Part shown: in pieces, positions 1 to 7,313 of the stretch
Position numbering within the stretch: the first letter of the stretch is position 1
Layout of the letters: every line of letters starts with the position of its first letter
Made by a program: the position numbers and the translations under genes
Notes under the pieces: model-generated
The model's input: the letters and a program-made list of their open reading frames with translations, nothing else
The model's database searches: none
Told to the model about the DNA's origin: nothing
Source: Dehalococcoidia bacterium UBA2979
Lineage (GTDB): Bacteria; Chloroflexota; Dehalococcoidia; UBA2979
DNA length: 17,486 nucleotides
Direction: 5' to 3'
Assembly (NCBI GenBank): GCA_002348225.1
Contig: DEAP01000107.1
Location: 1-17,486, forward strand

Positions 1-445
1 GCTTTTTATCGTCGTCGTGATCGTCCTCGCCCGACCAGCCTCGCAGTTCGATACCAGAAGTTAGGACAACGTAATTGTCTGAGTCGACGATCCATTCGTC
101 GAGGCCTTCACCTATTCCGAATACGATTGCTGATTCGCTGATTGCCTGTTGAACAGACGGAGTCATATTAAATGTGTGTGGTGACTCGCCCGGGGCCAAT
201 AAAAGAGATACATCGGCTTTATCCCCAGCGATCTGGCGAACGATGTCATATACCGGAAATATTGTCCCGGATAATACCAACTTTGTTGTTGTTTCAGTTG
301 CAGCACTGGAGCTCTGTGATTCGGACGAGCTCGAGCTCTCCGAGTCAGAGCAACCCACTAGTGCGAGTGCGACTAGCGACGCAATTATCGCGAGTGTCGT
401 TAATTTCGAGAAACGTAACCATCGAGTGCTTAAACTACTCAGCAT
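1..445 (-). CDS. Zinc/manganese ABC transporter substrate-binding lipoprotein (ZnuA/TroA family), partial
   Basis: This gene runs off the left edge; 148 N-terminal codons are visible. It should capture Zn2+ or Mn2+ outside the membrane and hand it to an ABC permease. A basic, hydrophobic signal peptide ends in the lipobox LVGC with Cys32 as the lipidation site, followed by a Ser-rich linker (residues 34-50). The family core begins with SGTIFPVYDIVRQIAG (59-74), and the first metal-ligand motif SPHTF places the ligand at His90. The segment EDDHDDDKK at the edge (140-148) looks like the start of the His/Asp-rich loop seen in zinc-specific members, which favours zinc over manganese. The ATG at 445 has AGGGGG 11 nt upstream. 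Three Fur/Zur-like palindromes lie 50-130 bp upstream, in keeping with metal-dependent repression. The permease and ATPase genes would be expected further left. Metal specificity is inferred. Confidence 0.88.
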   Translation of the reverse strand, partial: MLSSLSTRWLRFSKLTTLAIIASLVALALVGCSDSESSSSSESQSSSAATETTTKLVLSGTIFPVYDIVRQIAGDKADVSLLLAPGESPHTFNMTPSVQQAISESAIVFGIGEGLDEWIVDSDNYVVLTSGIELRGWSGEDDHDDDKK

Positions 446-492
446 AATTATCCAATCCCCCTGCATACTTTTTCACTAGACATAATTTATTA

Positions 493-509
493 GTGAGAAT
501 GATTCTCAC
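493..509. promoter_or_regulatory. Fur/Zur-type operator 1
   Basis: A perfect 17-bp palindrome, GTGAGAATGATTCTCAC, is centred on base 501. It matches the 7-1-7 layout of Fur-superfamily boxes (TGATAATnATTATCA) with one symmetric change per half-site. It lies 48-64 bp upstream of the start of the metal-binding lipoprotein, where a repressor would cover the promoter. Which regulator binds (Zur, Fur, Mur) cannot be read from the DNA. Confidence 0.7.
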
Positions 510-514
510 AGAGC

Positions 515-533
515 ATTGAGACTATCTCTCAAT
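515..533. promoter_or_regulatory. Fur/Zur-type operator 2 (weaker copy)
   Basis: The inverted repeat ATTGAGA-N5-TCTCAAT is centred on base 524. It repeats the TGAGA-N5-TCTCA core of operator 1 with the same half-site spacing, but its central five bases (CTATC) are not symmetric. Its centre is 23 bp from that of operator 1, about two helical turns, so proteins on both would lie on roughly the same face of the DNA. It is probably an auxiliary site. Confidence 0.5.
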
Positions 534-544
534 TAAGTTTTGTG

Positions 545-575
545 CAACTGTTTGAGAAATATTCTCAAACAGTTG
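545..575. promoter_or_regulatory. Long perfect inverted repeat containing operator 3 (possible hairpin)
   Basis: Two 14-bp arms, CAACTGTTTGAGAA and its exact reverse complement, are separated by only ATA. The centre again carries the core TGAGA-N5-TCTCA (centre base 560, 36 bp from operator 2). The repeat lies between the stop codon of the DinB-fold gene (627) and the lipoprotein gene, both on the minus strand. As RNA it could also fold as a 14-bp hairpin behind the DinB-fold gene, but no U-run follows on either strand. An operator is therefore more likely than an intrinsic terminator, and a dual role is possible. Confidence 0.5.
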
Positions 576-626
576 TGATTTAGCAAATGGAAATAATTTG
601 TTTTGACGGGCCGTGCGAGCGGCTAT

Positions 627-1169
627 TTATATATTCGGATTAGAAACACCGTAAGGGTCGTAGTTTGGGATAACACCAAGCTGTTTTGCTGATACAGCTC
701 CTTGTATGTAGTGGTTCCAGTCATGAAAAACATAAAAATTCAGCCACTGCAGCCCTCTCAGATCGCCAAATACTGGGTGATGCAGAGTCGAATTATTCAA
801 TCCGAATTGGTCTGCATAGGACCCCAGACCCTCGAAAAATATTTCATAAATATCGCTTTGTAGTCCCAGTAGGCCCGCTTTTGCCATCTGACCGTCTGGC
901 GATGGGATCGTCTGAAAAATTTTGGGTGAATCAGATTCTATTTTCGCACCGAAAAGGGTGATCAGGTCAAATCGAGCTTCATTTAGGGGTCGCAAGATAT
1001 CAGCGAAATGGTAAACGTCGGACTGCACTAAATGCTGGAATGTCTCTATAGAACACCAAGACTCCTCGTCAGGTTTCTGGGTTAGTTCTGGAGCACCGCA
1101 GCCATTCAATAAATCGAGGAAAGGTTTTCGGGCGGCAGTTAGTATTGATTTGTATTCTTCGAGCTCCAT
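627..1169 (-). CDS. DinB-superfamily four-helix-bundle protein
   Basis: This 180-residue soluble protein resembles the DinB/YfiT-like superfamily of metal-binding four-helix bundles, whose known members include thiol-dependent S-transferases. The visible signatures are an early helix with SWCSIETFQHLVQSD (His46) and a late helix with GLQWLNFYVFHDWNHYIQ (His149 and His153). These give the His plus HxxxH triad that usually holds one divalent metal. The length is normal for the family. The ATG at 1169 is preceded by GGGGAC. No signal peptide or membrane segment is seen. It stands alone: the gene downstream on the same strand is the metal lipoprotein, about 180 bp away with its own operators. The substrate is unknown. 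Confidence 0.72.
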   Translation of the reverse strand: MELEEYKSILTAARKPFLDLLNGCGAPELTQKPDEESWCSIETFQHLVQSDVYHFADILRPLNEARFDLITLFGAKIESDSPKIFQTIPSPDGQMAKAGLLGLQSDIYEIFFEGLGSYADQFGLNNSTLHHPVFGDLRGLQWLNFYVFHDWNHYIQGAVSAKQLGVIPNYDPYGVSNPNI

Positions 1170-1284
1170 ATTGTCCCCGGCTCTGTCTGCAGACTATGAC
1201 ACTTTAGGCGCGTGCTCTACATTTTACTGTACGCTCAATGAGTGCAGTTAGATGCATTCACCGTCGCAGTAATTTGGATGTAGT

Positions 1285-2448
1285 ATGTCTTTGGCACCCT
1301 CACCTGAACGCTATCACGGCCTGGACGCTCTGAGAGGGATTGCCATGCTGCTGGGTATAGTCCTCCATGCGGCAATACCCTATTACCCAGATTTGGCGAT
1401 GTGGCCGAAAGACACAAATTCGTCTGAGATCATTGGACTGATCTTCGATTTCATCCACATGTGGAGAATGCCAGTGTTCTTTATGCTGGCTGGATTTTTT
1501 GCCAATCTGATTATTAGTCGCAAATCATGGCAGGCTTGGTGGCTAAACAGGTGGCTGCGTCTTGCCTTTCCGATGATTATCTTTTTCCCGTTGATCGGGT
1601 TATCACTGCCCTGGATTTTCGAATATGGCTGGAGCGGGGATGTCCGTTTTTTCTACTCGAACGAGGGTCAGCCCCATCATCTGTGGTTCCTCTGGCACTT
1701 GATGATATTTGTGGTGCTCACAATGTTATGCAGCGGGCCCTCGGTGGCTTTGAGGAGATTGTCCGAGGTAATTGATGGAACTCGAATTGAGTTTATTAAA
1801 ACGAGTCTGGTATGGATTAAGGATTTGGCCGCCGGTATATTTTTCAGGCCAGTGGTTCCTATAGGTTTTATTGGTCTTTCTCTGATTATCAATATTTCTA
1901 CTTGGGGTGAATTGGTCGAAAACCCACTAGCCAGTGGACTATATTTTGTACTCGGCTATGGCTTGTATACGAACAATAGACTGCTTTCGATAATAATTTC
2001 CCAGTGGCCTACATATGCACTGACGGGTTTGCTGTTGTTTTTTGGCTATTCTGTATTGGTTCTAACAGATCTCACTCCTGGCTATGACGGGTCTGATTTG
2101 GACGGTTTGCGGGAACTAGTGAAATACGGGATCAGAATTTGCTGCGCCACGATATTTTCCTTCGGTTTCATCGGACTGGCCGAAAGCAAATTCGGTACCC
2201 CTAACAGTATGTTGCGGTTTGTATCAGATGGTTCCTATTGGATGTATCTGATACATCTTCCGATCGTGACCTTTATTACCTTCTCGATGTTTGATTGGGA
2301 TATGCCGGTCTTGGTAAAATTCCCAATCGCAATAGTCTCCACAAGCATTGTTTGTCTAATAACTTATAAGTGCCTGGTCAGGCACTCTCCGATAGGTCTC
2401 TTACTTAATGGCAAACGCTACCCGTTGAAATCGGATGTGCAAAATTAG
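1285..2448 (+). CDS. Acyltransferase family 3 membrane protein (OafA/OpgC-like)
   Basis: This 387-residue polytopic inner-membrane protein fits the acyltransferase-3 family, which moves acyl groups across the membrane onto glycans, lipids or other surface molecules. The N-terminus has the hallmark RYHGLDALRGIAMLLGIVLHA, with the conserved Arg17 and catalytic-type His28. The segment MPVFFMLAGFFANLI (about 66-80) and the late SYWMYLIHLPIV are also typical of the OpgC/MdoC branch. About ten hydrophobic helices are visible and there is no extra C-terminal SGNH domain. The ATG at 1285 lacks a strong ribosome site but is the only start that keeps the full first helix. It is divergent from the DinB-fold gene across 115 bp. 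The small membrane protein downstream could be co-transcribed. The acceptor molecule cannot be inferred. Confidence 0.85.
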   Translation: MSLAPSPERYHGLDALRGIAMLLGIVLHAAIPYYPDLAMWPKDTNSSEIIGLIFDFIHMWRMPVFFMLAGFFANLIISRKSWQAWWLNRWLRLAFPMIIFFPLIGLSLPWIFEYGWSGDVRFFYSNEGQPHHLWFLWHLMIFVVLTMLCSGPSVALRRLSEVIDGTRIEFIKTSLVWIKDLAAGIFFRPVVPIGFIGLSLIINISTWGELVENPLASGLYFVLGYGLYTNNRLLSIIISQWPTYALTGLLLFFGYSVLVLTDLTPGYDGSDLDGLRELVKYGIRICCATIFSFGFIGLAESKFGTPNSMLRFVSDGSYWMYLIHLPIVTFITFSMFDWDMPVLVKFPIAIVSTSIVCLITYKCLVRHSPIGLLLNGKRYPLKSDVQN

Positions 2449-2538
2449 GGCACTCGACTATATGGCCCTGCCCAACTACTTGATATGATCAAAGTGCCTG
2501 CTATCAGTGTTGCTAACGAGAGGACGGTGAGTGCCACC

Positions 2539-2886
2539 ATGAACGTATCCAATGCAAATCTTCTAAATGCCCTTTCGTTGATGATTATGGGCATCTGGGG
2601 GTATTTCGCCGTCTCCTCTGTAACTGCTTTGATACCAGTGGCATTTGGAATAGTACTTTTTATTTGTTATCTCATATCCGGCAAAAGACCAGATTTAAAT
2701 AAGCTGGTTTCACATATAGCGATTCTTCTGACCTTGATTATTTTGCTGGCTCTTATCGGCATGCGTTTACCGACATCGATTGATTCTGGTGGGGCCGGTT
2801 TAGCTCGGGTGCTTGTGATGATAGTGACCTCAGTTTTGGCCATGGTATTTTTTGTCAAAAGTTTCATTGACGCTCGAAGAAGCTAG
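2539..2886 (+). CDS. Small four-helix membrane protein, function unknown
   Basis: This is a 115-residue protein with four closely spaced hydrophobic segments (roughly NLLNALSLMIMGIWGYFAV, ALIPVAFGIVLFICYLI, HIAILLTLIILLALIGM and LARVLVMIVTSVLAMVFFV). Short loops separate them and the C-terminus is basic (SFIDARRS). It resembles small uncharacterised membrane proteins that begin close to an NLLNA motif and share ALIPV-FG, but I cannot name the family. The start is uncertain. In-frame choices are ATG 2485, GTG 2527 and ATG 2539. A purine-rich AGAGGA stands at 2519-2524, too near for 2527 and rather far for 2539, and there is nothing useful before 2485. I prefer 2539 because the fold begins just after it. 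It follows the acyltransferase on the same strand by about 90 bp and ends 13 bp from the convergent OYE gene. Confidence 0.65.
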   Translation: MNVSNANLLNALSLMIMGIWGYFAVSSVTALIPVAFGIVLFICYLISGKRPDLNKLVSHIAILLTLIILLALIGMRLPTSIDSGGAGLARVLVMIVTSVLAMVFFVKSFIDARRS

Positions 2887-2899
2887 CACTTTCGGTCGA

Positions 2900-3973
2900 T
2901 CAGTCGGTCACAAAGCCTTTCCAACGTCTCATATATTCGACGAAGTTGTCTGACAACCCTTCATTATTCAGATAAGACGGGGAGACAGGAAGTGCCGTTG
3001 GGGTAAAGTCAGGATCAGCTTGATATTTATCAGGAAAATCATGATTGATTATCGCTGCGCGCCCAAGCATTATCCAGTCGACACCCTGAGACATAATGGC
3101 CTCTGCGTCGGACGGTGTTGTGATTTTTCCAGCGACACCCAGTTTGGCATCACCTCGCTCTAATTCTGCAAAATGTGAGAGTAGGGAAGTTCCCTCGAAT
3201 GCTTCTTCGTTCGGCTCTTTGAATGAGTCCCACAGTGAAATGTCGAGAAAATCAATATTTCCACTCAGCATGATTTGTTCAGAAAGAGTTTTGATTTCTG
3301 TGAGATCCATGCCGAAGCGTTCGGGGGAGAGTCTTACACCAAGAAGAAACTCCGGGGCACAGTTTTCACGAATTCCGTCGATGATTTCAGTGAGAACACG
3401 AGCCCTGTTATCGAGTGTCCCCCCGTATTCATCCGTCCTGTGATTGATCTCGCTACTGAGGAATTGACAAATAAGATAGCCGTGTGCACCGTGCAGCTCG
3501 ACACCATCAAAGCCGGCACGCTCCGCCCTGACAGCAGCTGAAATGAAGTCTGTAATAACTTGTTTTACCTCATCGGTCGAGAGGCCTCGTGAACCAGTTT
3601 CTTCGTCATCAGATGCGGAGACAGGTGGCCCCTCGATCAAATCATGTGGACTTCGCATTCCAGCGTGATGAAGCTGAGCGATAGCGATGCTGTCATGTAA
3701 CTTTATTGCCGAGGCTAGTCTGGTCAATCCATCTAGCTGGTTATCGTTGAAGATACCGAGCTGACCAGGGAAACCTCGTCCCACCGCCTGGACATGCGCT
3801 GCGCAGGTCATCGTCAGCCCAAAACCACCTTCAGCTCTCATTGTCAGCCACTTGAATTCCTCGTCTGACAATGTCCCGTCGTCGTTACTTTGGCAGTTTG
3901 TAAGCGGTGCCAGCATGAAGCGGTTTTTCATTGTCTTTTGGCCGATTTCGAGTGGTTGGAAGAGTTGACTCAT
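2900..3973 (-). CDS. Old Yellow Enzyme-family NAD(P)H:flavin oxidoreductase
   Basis: This is a 357-residue single-domain FMN TIM barrel of the OYE family, whose members reduce activated C=C bonds (enones, nitro-compounds) with NAD(P)H. From the N-terminus it shows FQPLEIGQKTMKNRFMLAPLTN (phosphate-side loop with Thr25), IAIAQLHHAG (Gln100), and DGVELHGAHGYLICQFLSSE with the His161/His164 pair that binds the substrate carbonyl. Next come DEYGGTLDNRAR and GVRLSPERFG, and late in the protein IMLGRAAI. The HxxH pair points to the YqjM-like branch. The C-terminal 4Fe-4S and FAD/NAD domains of 2,4-dienoyl-CoA reductase are absent. The ATG at 3973 is preceded by AGAGGG with 11 nt between; the in-frame TTG at 3982 is too close to that site. 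It is convergent with the small membrane protein and divergent from the alpha/beta hydrolase. Confidence 0.93.
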   Translation of the reverse strand: MSQLFQPLEIGQKTMKNRFMLAPLTNCQSNDDGTLSDEEFKWLTMRAEGGFGLTMTCAAHVQAVGRGFPGQLGIFNDNQLDGLTRLASAIKLHDSIAIAQLHHAGMRSPHDLIEGPPVSASDDEETGSRGLSTDEVKQVITDFISAAVRAERAGFDGVELHGAHGYLICQFLSSEINHRTDEYGGTLDNRARVLTEIIDGIRENCAPEFLLGVRLSPERFGMDLTEIKTLSEQIMLSGNIDFLDISLWDSFKEPNEEAFEGTSLLSHFAELERGDAKLGVAGKITTPSDAEAIMSQGVDWIMLGRAAIINHDFPDKYQADPDFTPTALPVSPSYLNNEGLSDNFVEYMRRWKGFVTD

Positions 3974-3992
3974 AAAACACAATTCCCTCTGT

Positions 3993-4020
3993 TTGTTAAT
4001 TTTCTTGCTGTAACTGTTAT
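3993..4020 (+). promoter_or_regulatory. Candidate sigma70-type promoter for the alpha/beta hydrolase gene
   Basis: TTGTTA (3993-3998) and TGTTAT (4015-4020) are separated by 16 bp, 47 bp before the hydrolase start and inside the divergent gap. The bases ACTGTTAT at 4013-4020 recur as the exact reverse complement ATAACAGT at 4060-4067, directly before the ATG. That spaced inverted repeat may be an operator overlapping the -10 region, or chance. Confidence 0.35.
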
Positions 4021-4067
4021 GCTGCCATTCCGATAGTTCTAACCACAGCCTTGGGGACGATAACAGT

Positions 4068-4823
4068 ATGCCATTTTACGAGCGAGATTCAGTGCGGATA
4101 GCCTATGAAGAAGTTGGTTCCGGATTTCCACTTTTGATTATTCCTGGTGGCGGACTTAATTCGACCATGGCAGCACTCGACACCGCTGTGCCATTTAACC
4201 CAATGGTGACATACAGAGATGACTTTCGTTGTATTAGTTCGGATCTTCGGAACGCGCCGCTCGGTGGGTCAACGGGCCCTTTGGATGTTGAGCATCCATG
4301 GGATGGTTTTTCCCATGATCAGCTAGGGCTCATGGATCATCTTGGCATAGAGAAATTCCTTGTGTTGGGTTTTTGTATTGGGGGACCGATGATCCATAAT
4401 TTAATTCGGCTGGCACCGGAACGGGTTGTGGCTGCTGCACTCATGCAGCCAAGTGGATACAGTCCCGAATATCCAGATTTGTTCTATCAAAACAACATTA
4501 AGGGATGGGGACCTCCTCTCTGTGAAAAGCGTTCCGATATAGATATGGAAGAAATCCATGAATTTTTGACGAATATGTATACCAACCGTGCAGATTTCGT
4601 ATTTACAGTGTCGAGAGATTTTGTACGATCAGTCCGGACCCCGATGCTGGTAGCGCCAGATAATGTGCCGGCTCACCCATATGCCACCGCTATGGAAGTT
4701 GCTGACCTTGCTCCGAACTCTGAATTGACAATTTATCCGTGGAAAGATTCTGAAGAGCACATAGAGGAAGCAGTTAAACACGCACGTAGGTTTCTGAAAT
4801 CACACCAGCCGATCGTGAGCTGA
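4068..4823 (+). CDS. Alpha/beta hydrolase with cysteine nucleophile elbow
   Basis: This is a 251-residue cytoplasmic alpha/beta-hydrolase-fold enzyme. The oxyanion strand LLIIPGGGLNS (22-32) and the strand-5 elbow VLGFCIGG put Cys103 where most relatives carry Ser. Asp198 (LVAPDN) and His231 (EEHIEEA) complete a plausible Cys-Asp-His triad. A GxCxGG elbow is the form used by dienelactone hydrolase, so lactone or ester opening is a reasonable guess, although overall similarity to that family is not obvious. Other Cys-elbow hydrolases exist and the substrate is open. The ATG at 4068 follows GGGGAC with 9 nt between. The gene is divergent from the OYE reductase and its stop is 6 bp from that of the convergent DraG-family gene, so it is probably transcribed alone. 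Confidence 0.85.
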   Translation: MPFYERDSVRIAYEEVGSGFPLLIIPGGGLNSTMAALDTAVPFNPMVTYRDDFRCISSDLRNAPLGGSTGPLDVEHPWDGFSHDQLGLMDHLGIEKFLVLGFCIGGPMIHNLIRLAPERVVAAALMQPSGYSPEYPDLFYQNNIKGWGPPLCEKRSDIDMEEIHEFLTNMYTNRADFVFTVSRDFVRSVRTPMLVAPDNVPAHPYATAMEVADLAPNSELTIYPWKDSEEHIEEAVKHARRFLKSHQPIVS

Positions 4824-4841
4824 CCTCGTTCAGTTCTTTTC
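4818..4841 (+). terminator. Weak candidate terminator of the alpha/beta hydrolase gene
   Basis: AGCTGA and TCAGTT can pair (one G-U) around the six-base loop CCTCGT, followed by CTTTTC. The stem overlaps the stop codon at 4821-4823 and reaches into the end of the convergent gene. It is short and AU/GU-rich, so only a tentative call. Confidence 0.22.
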
Positions 4842-6233
4842 TAGAAGTTCCGGCATGATCTGTCTCGGTAATTCGCCCATCCTGGCCGCGAGTGTAGAGA
4901 GCGACCGTTCGAAAAACCATGCCATACCTGAATGAATATCATCGTTAAAAGGTTCTATCCAGGAGCTATCGAGATGGCCCGGTCCGAAATAAGCACCGAG
5001 TAGTGAACCGGCCGAGGCCCCGTAGCTATCAGTATCAGCTCCCTGACTGACCTGAATGCAGATGCCATCTCCGACGTTTTCCGCAAAATTCAGTGTGTTT
5101 ATGAGCATCCCAGTTTCTTGATATATCCGGCAATGTCCGTATTCCCCGTATTCATCACTTATTCGATCGTACGCTTGCTCCCAGGAGTCTGCGGCTTTGA
5201 CAACTTCCAGACAGGCAGACACGCGCTCATGGAACCGACTTCGCTGCGGGACGTATTGCAGAGCCGTCTCGATTATCTGTATTCGATCGTCTGTCACTTG
5301 AGCCATTGCGATAGCCGAAGCAATAAACATAGTTCCGTAGATGCCAGTTCTGTTGTGTGTAAAACTCGCGTCCATCCAAGCCATATTCGCTGCGTCTTGC
5401 GGTCTGCCGGGACACGCGTACCCGTATGCGTCGGCGCGTATTGCCGCTCCACAGAGCTCATCTCCAGGATTGAGGAAGTCATTGAACACTGATAAATGAC
5501 CAGGTCGCGCTTTAATTGGCTCTCTGCGACCAGTTCCACCTTTCTCTAGGAATGATGCAAGATTGAATCTATCAAGAGATTCGGTACCTGCACGTAAGAG
5601 GGTGGTTCGCTCTGGCCCAAATGTGGTCTGGAAGTTGAGATGCTTCAGCCAGAGATCCTGTACGTTGTCATGTGTAAAACCACTGCCATATTCCTCCAGG
5701 ATGAGCATACCCATGATGGTGTAGTTGATGTCGTCATCGGGAGCTACGTGTTGGATAAATTCGCGAGCCGTTTCCGGGAATGAATTATGTACTCTCGGGA
5801 GAAAGTCTTCGATTCGTTTGGACACGTATTTATCTAGAGGCCAATCGCCCATAGCTTCCAGTGCACTCCTGATCTCGTGACCACTGAGCATTACTTCCAG
5901 AGGTTTGCCCAGAACACAGCCAGCGACTGAACCGAGGAAGGCTGATTCTACTCGCTGGGCGCTCTCCTCTAAATCAATACTTGCCACGGTTCCTGTATGC
6001 CGGCTTGGATCGGACTCTTCCCAGATATCTTCGATACCGTTGGGTTCTATATAGGGCCAGTCGGCCCGGACGGGGAGATCAGATAACCCATTCGCAAATT
6101 CGAGTAGCTCATCGTAGCTCTCTGGCAGTGATTCTAATTTTGATATTAGGCCCTCAATAACATGCCCCTGTTCGCCTTTATTTAGTACGACACCGTGGAT
6201 ACGTGTTTTCAGGGTTTCTAGGCTGATGATCAT
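4830..6233 (-). CDS. ADP-ribosylglycohydrolase (DraG/ARH)-family protein
   Basis: This is a 467-residue, mainly helical protein of the DraG/ARH fold, whose characterised members use two Mg/Mn ions to cleave ADP-ribose or related N-/O-glycosidic bonds. After about 90 extra N-terminal residues comes GSVAGCVLGKPLE (101-113). Then follow the metal motif PDDDINYT (Asp166-168), GAAIRADAYGYACPG, MAWMDASFTHNRTGIYGTMF and the second metal motif GADTDSYG (398-405). The usual GDALG glycine-aspartate is GC here, and the first metal motif is DDDxNYT rather than T-D-D-T. This form belongs to a long subfamily whose substrate I do not know. Removal of ADP-ribose from a protein is therefore not assured, and a nucleoside- or sugar-related hydrolase is equally possible. 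The ATG at 6233 has AGAGGG 7 nt upstream. Its 3' end abuts the convergent alpha/beta hydrolase, and it is divergent from the VOC gene. Confidence 0.85.
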   Translation of the reverse strand: MIISLETLKTRIHGVVLNKGEQGHVIEGLISKLESLPESYDELLEFANGLSDLPVRADWPYIEPNGIEDIWEESDPSRHTGTVASIDLEESAQRVESAFLGSVAGCVLGKPLEVMLSGHEIRSALEAMGDWPLDKYVSKRIEDFLPRVHNSFPETAREFIQHVAPDDDINYTIMGMLILEEYGSGFTHDNVQDLWLKHLNFQTTFGPERTTLLRAGTESLDRFNLASFLEKGGTGRREPIKARPGHLSVFNDFLNPGDELCGAAIRADAYGYACPGRPQDAANMAWMDASFTHNRTGIYGTMFIASAIAMAQVTDDRIQIIETALQYVPQRSRFHERVSACLEVVKAADSWEQAYDRISDEYGEYGHCRIYQETGMLINTLNFAENVGDGICIQVSQGADTDSYGASAGSLLGAYFGPGHLDSSWIEPFNDDIHSGMAWFFERSLSTLAARMGELPRQIMPELLEKN

Positions 6234-6425
6234 ATTTTTCCCTCTGGATATTCGAATCTTTTATGGTGCTTTCAAAAGGTTTCAGCTGTAGACCTTGGGC
6301 AGCACATTGGAGCATATCAGGGTGTTACTGGTACTCACACCTTGGTACGTACACTGGGACGAACTCGCATGATATCCGTCTAGTAGATAATCTGCGTACA
6401 TCATCTAGTGGTAAAGGGAGAAGTT

Positions 6426-7313
6426 ATGACTGTTAGTACTGCACTCCGATTGAGACAAATTTGCCTACTTGCTTATGACTTGGAGTGGACGTCGGGGATG
6501 TTGAGTGCCGCGTTCGACGCACCTGTCGTGTTCCGTGATCCGAGGATGGCGGCTGGTGGTGATTTGACCAATACACATATTCGTTTGGGTGATACCTTCC
6601 TGGAAACCGTGTCTCCATCTGATCACGCCTGGGCAAAATCCACGACGCAAACCAGATTATTGGAACGAAATGGTGATTGCGGCTACATGGCAATCGTCCA
6701 AGTGCCTGACGTTGCGTTAGCCTCCCAGACTATGTCCGTTCAAGGCTCGGGCACTGGTATCGTGGCCGGAAGTTGGAATATCTGTGACGGGGAGCCAGGG
6801 TCGGGGTTGGCGGGTGTTAAATCAGGTCCTTATGAATTGGGAACTCCTCTTACAAAACACCCAGACACCGTGTCTGGTGTTAATGTCCAATTTCACCCAC
6901 GTGACTTTGGTACTTTGGCGGAAATACAGGAGAACTGGCCCGGGCAGGACTCGTTTCCTCAAAACAAAGGAACGTATTATCCGGCTGGGAATACATGGCA
7001 AAATGATGTTGATTCAAGACCTCATGGTGGAGTGACCACTGGTTTTGCGGCAGTGGAAATTGCTTGTAGAGATATAGATCCTGCAGAAATTTGCTTGCGC
7101 TGGGTCAATGGTTTAGGCGCTGGCTGCTCTTTAGTCCATGACGATCCGACCGCATTACAATTGGCCGATTTTCAAACCATGCGTTTCGTCGAATCTCGAG
7201 ACGGGCGTACAGGTGTGATAGGCGTAGATCTATGGGAAGCGCCCGGAAGACGGAAATTTGACTCACTGGAAATATGTGGGGTGAAGTGGCGAACAGTACC
7301 GTATCCAGTCTAG
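6426..7313 (+). CDS. Glyoxalase/VOC-like domain protein
   Basis: This is a 295-residue cytoplasmic protein that reads as two vicinal-oxygen-chelate halves. The first contains LRQICLLAYDLEWTSGML, then THIRLGDTFLETVSP, where His and Glu sit at the usual metal positions. The second begins near GVTTGFAAVEIACRD and ends with TGVIGVDLWEAP. VOC proteins catalyse isomerisation, epimerisation, C-C cleavage or dioxygenation at a metal. This one most resembles the poorly characterised glyoxalase-like domain group, so no reaction is claimed. A middle stretch (about 120-190) rich in Gly, Pro and Trp is not explained. The ATG at 6426 is chosen over the GTG at 6408 because AAGGGAG at 6414-6420 sits 5 nt before it. 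It is divergent from the DraG-family gene across 192 bp, in which I saw no convincing operator. It is convergent with the enolase gene, with a 6-bp gap. Confidence 0.72.
   Translation: MTVSTALRLRQICLLAYDLEWTSGMLSAAFDAPVVFRDPRMAAGGDLTNTHIRLGDTFLETVSPSDHAWAKSTTQTRLLERNGDCGYMAIVQVPDVALASQTMSVQGSGTGIVAGSWNICDGEPGSGLAGVKSGPYELGTPLTKHPDTVSGVNVQFHPRDFGTLAEIQENWPGQDSFPQNKGTYYPAGNTWQNDVDSRPHGGVTTGFAAVEIACRDIDPAEICLRWVNGLGAGCSLVHDDPTALQLADFQTMRFVESRDGRTGVIGVDLWEAPGRRKFDSLEICGVKWRTVPYPV

Noticed and set aside
172..479. Two overlapping plus-strand open frames opposite the metal lipoprotein
   Set aside because: The minus strand holds a clear ZnuA-type lipoprotein. The plus frames have no ribosome site and no recognisable sequence.
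2887..2925. Direct repeat TCGGTC-gatcag-TCGGTC at the end of the convergent pair
   Set aside because: There are only two six-base copies and they partly cover the end of the OYE coding region, so coincidence is sufficient.
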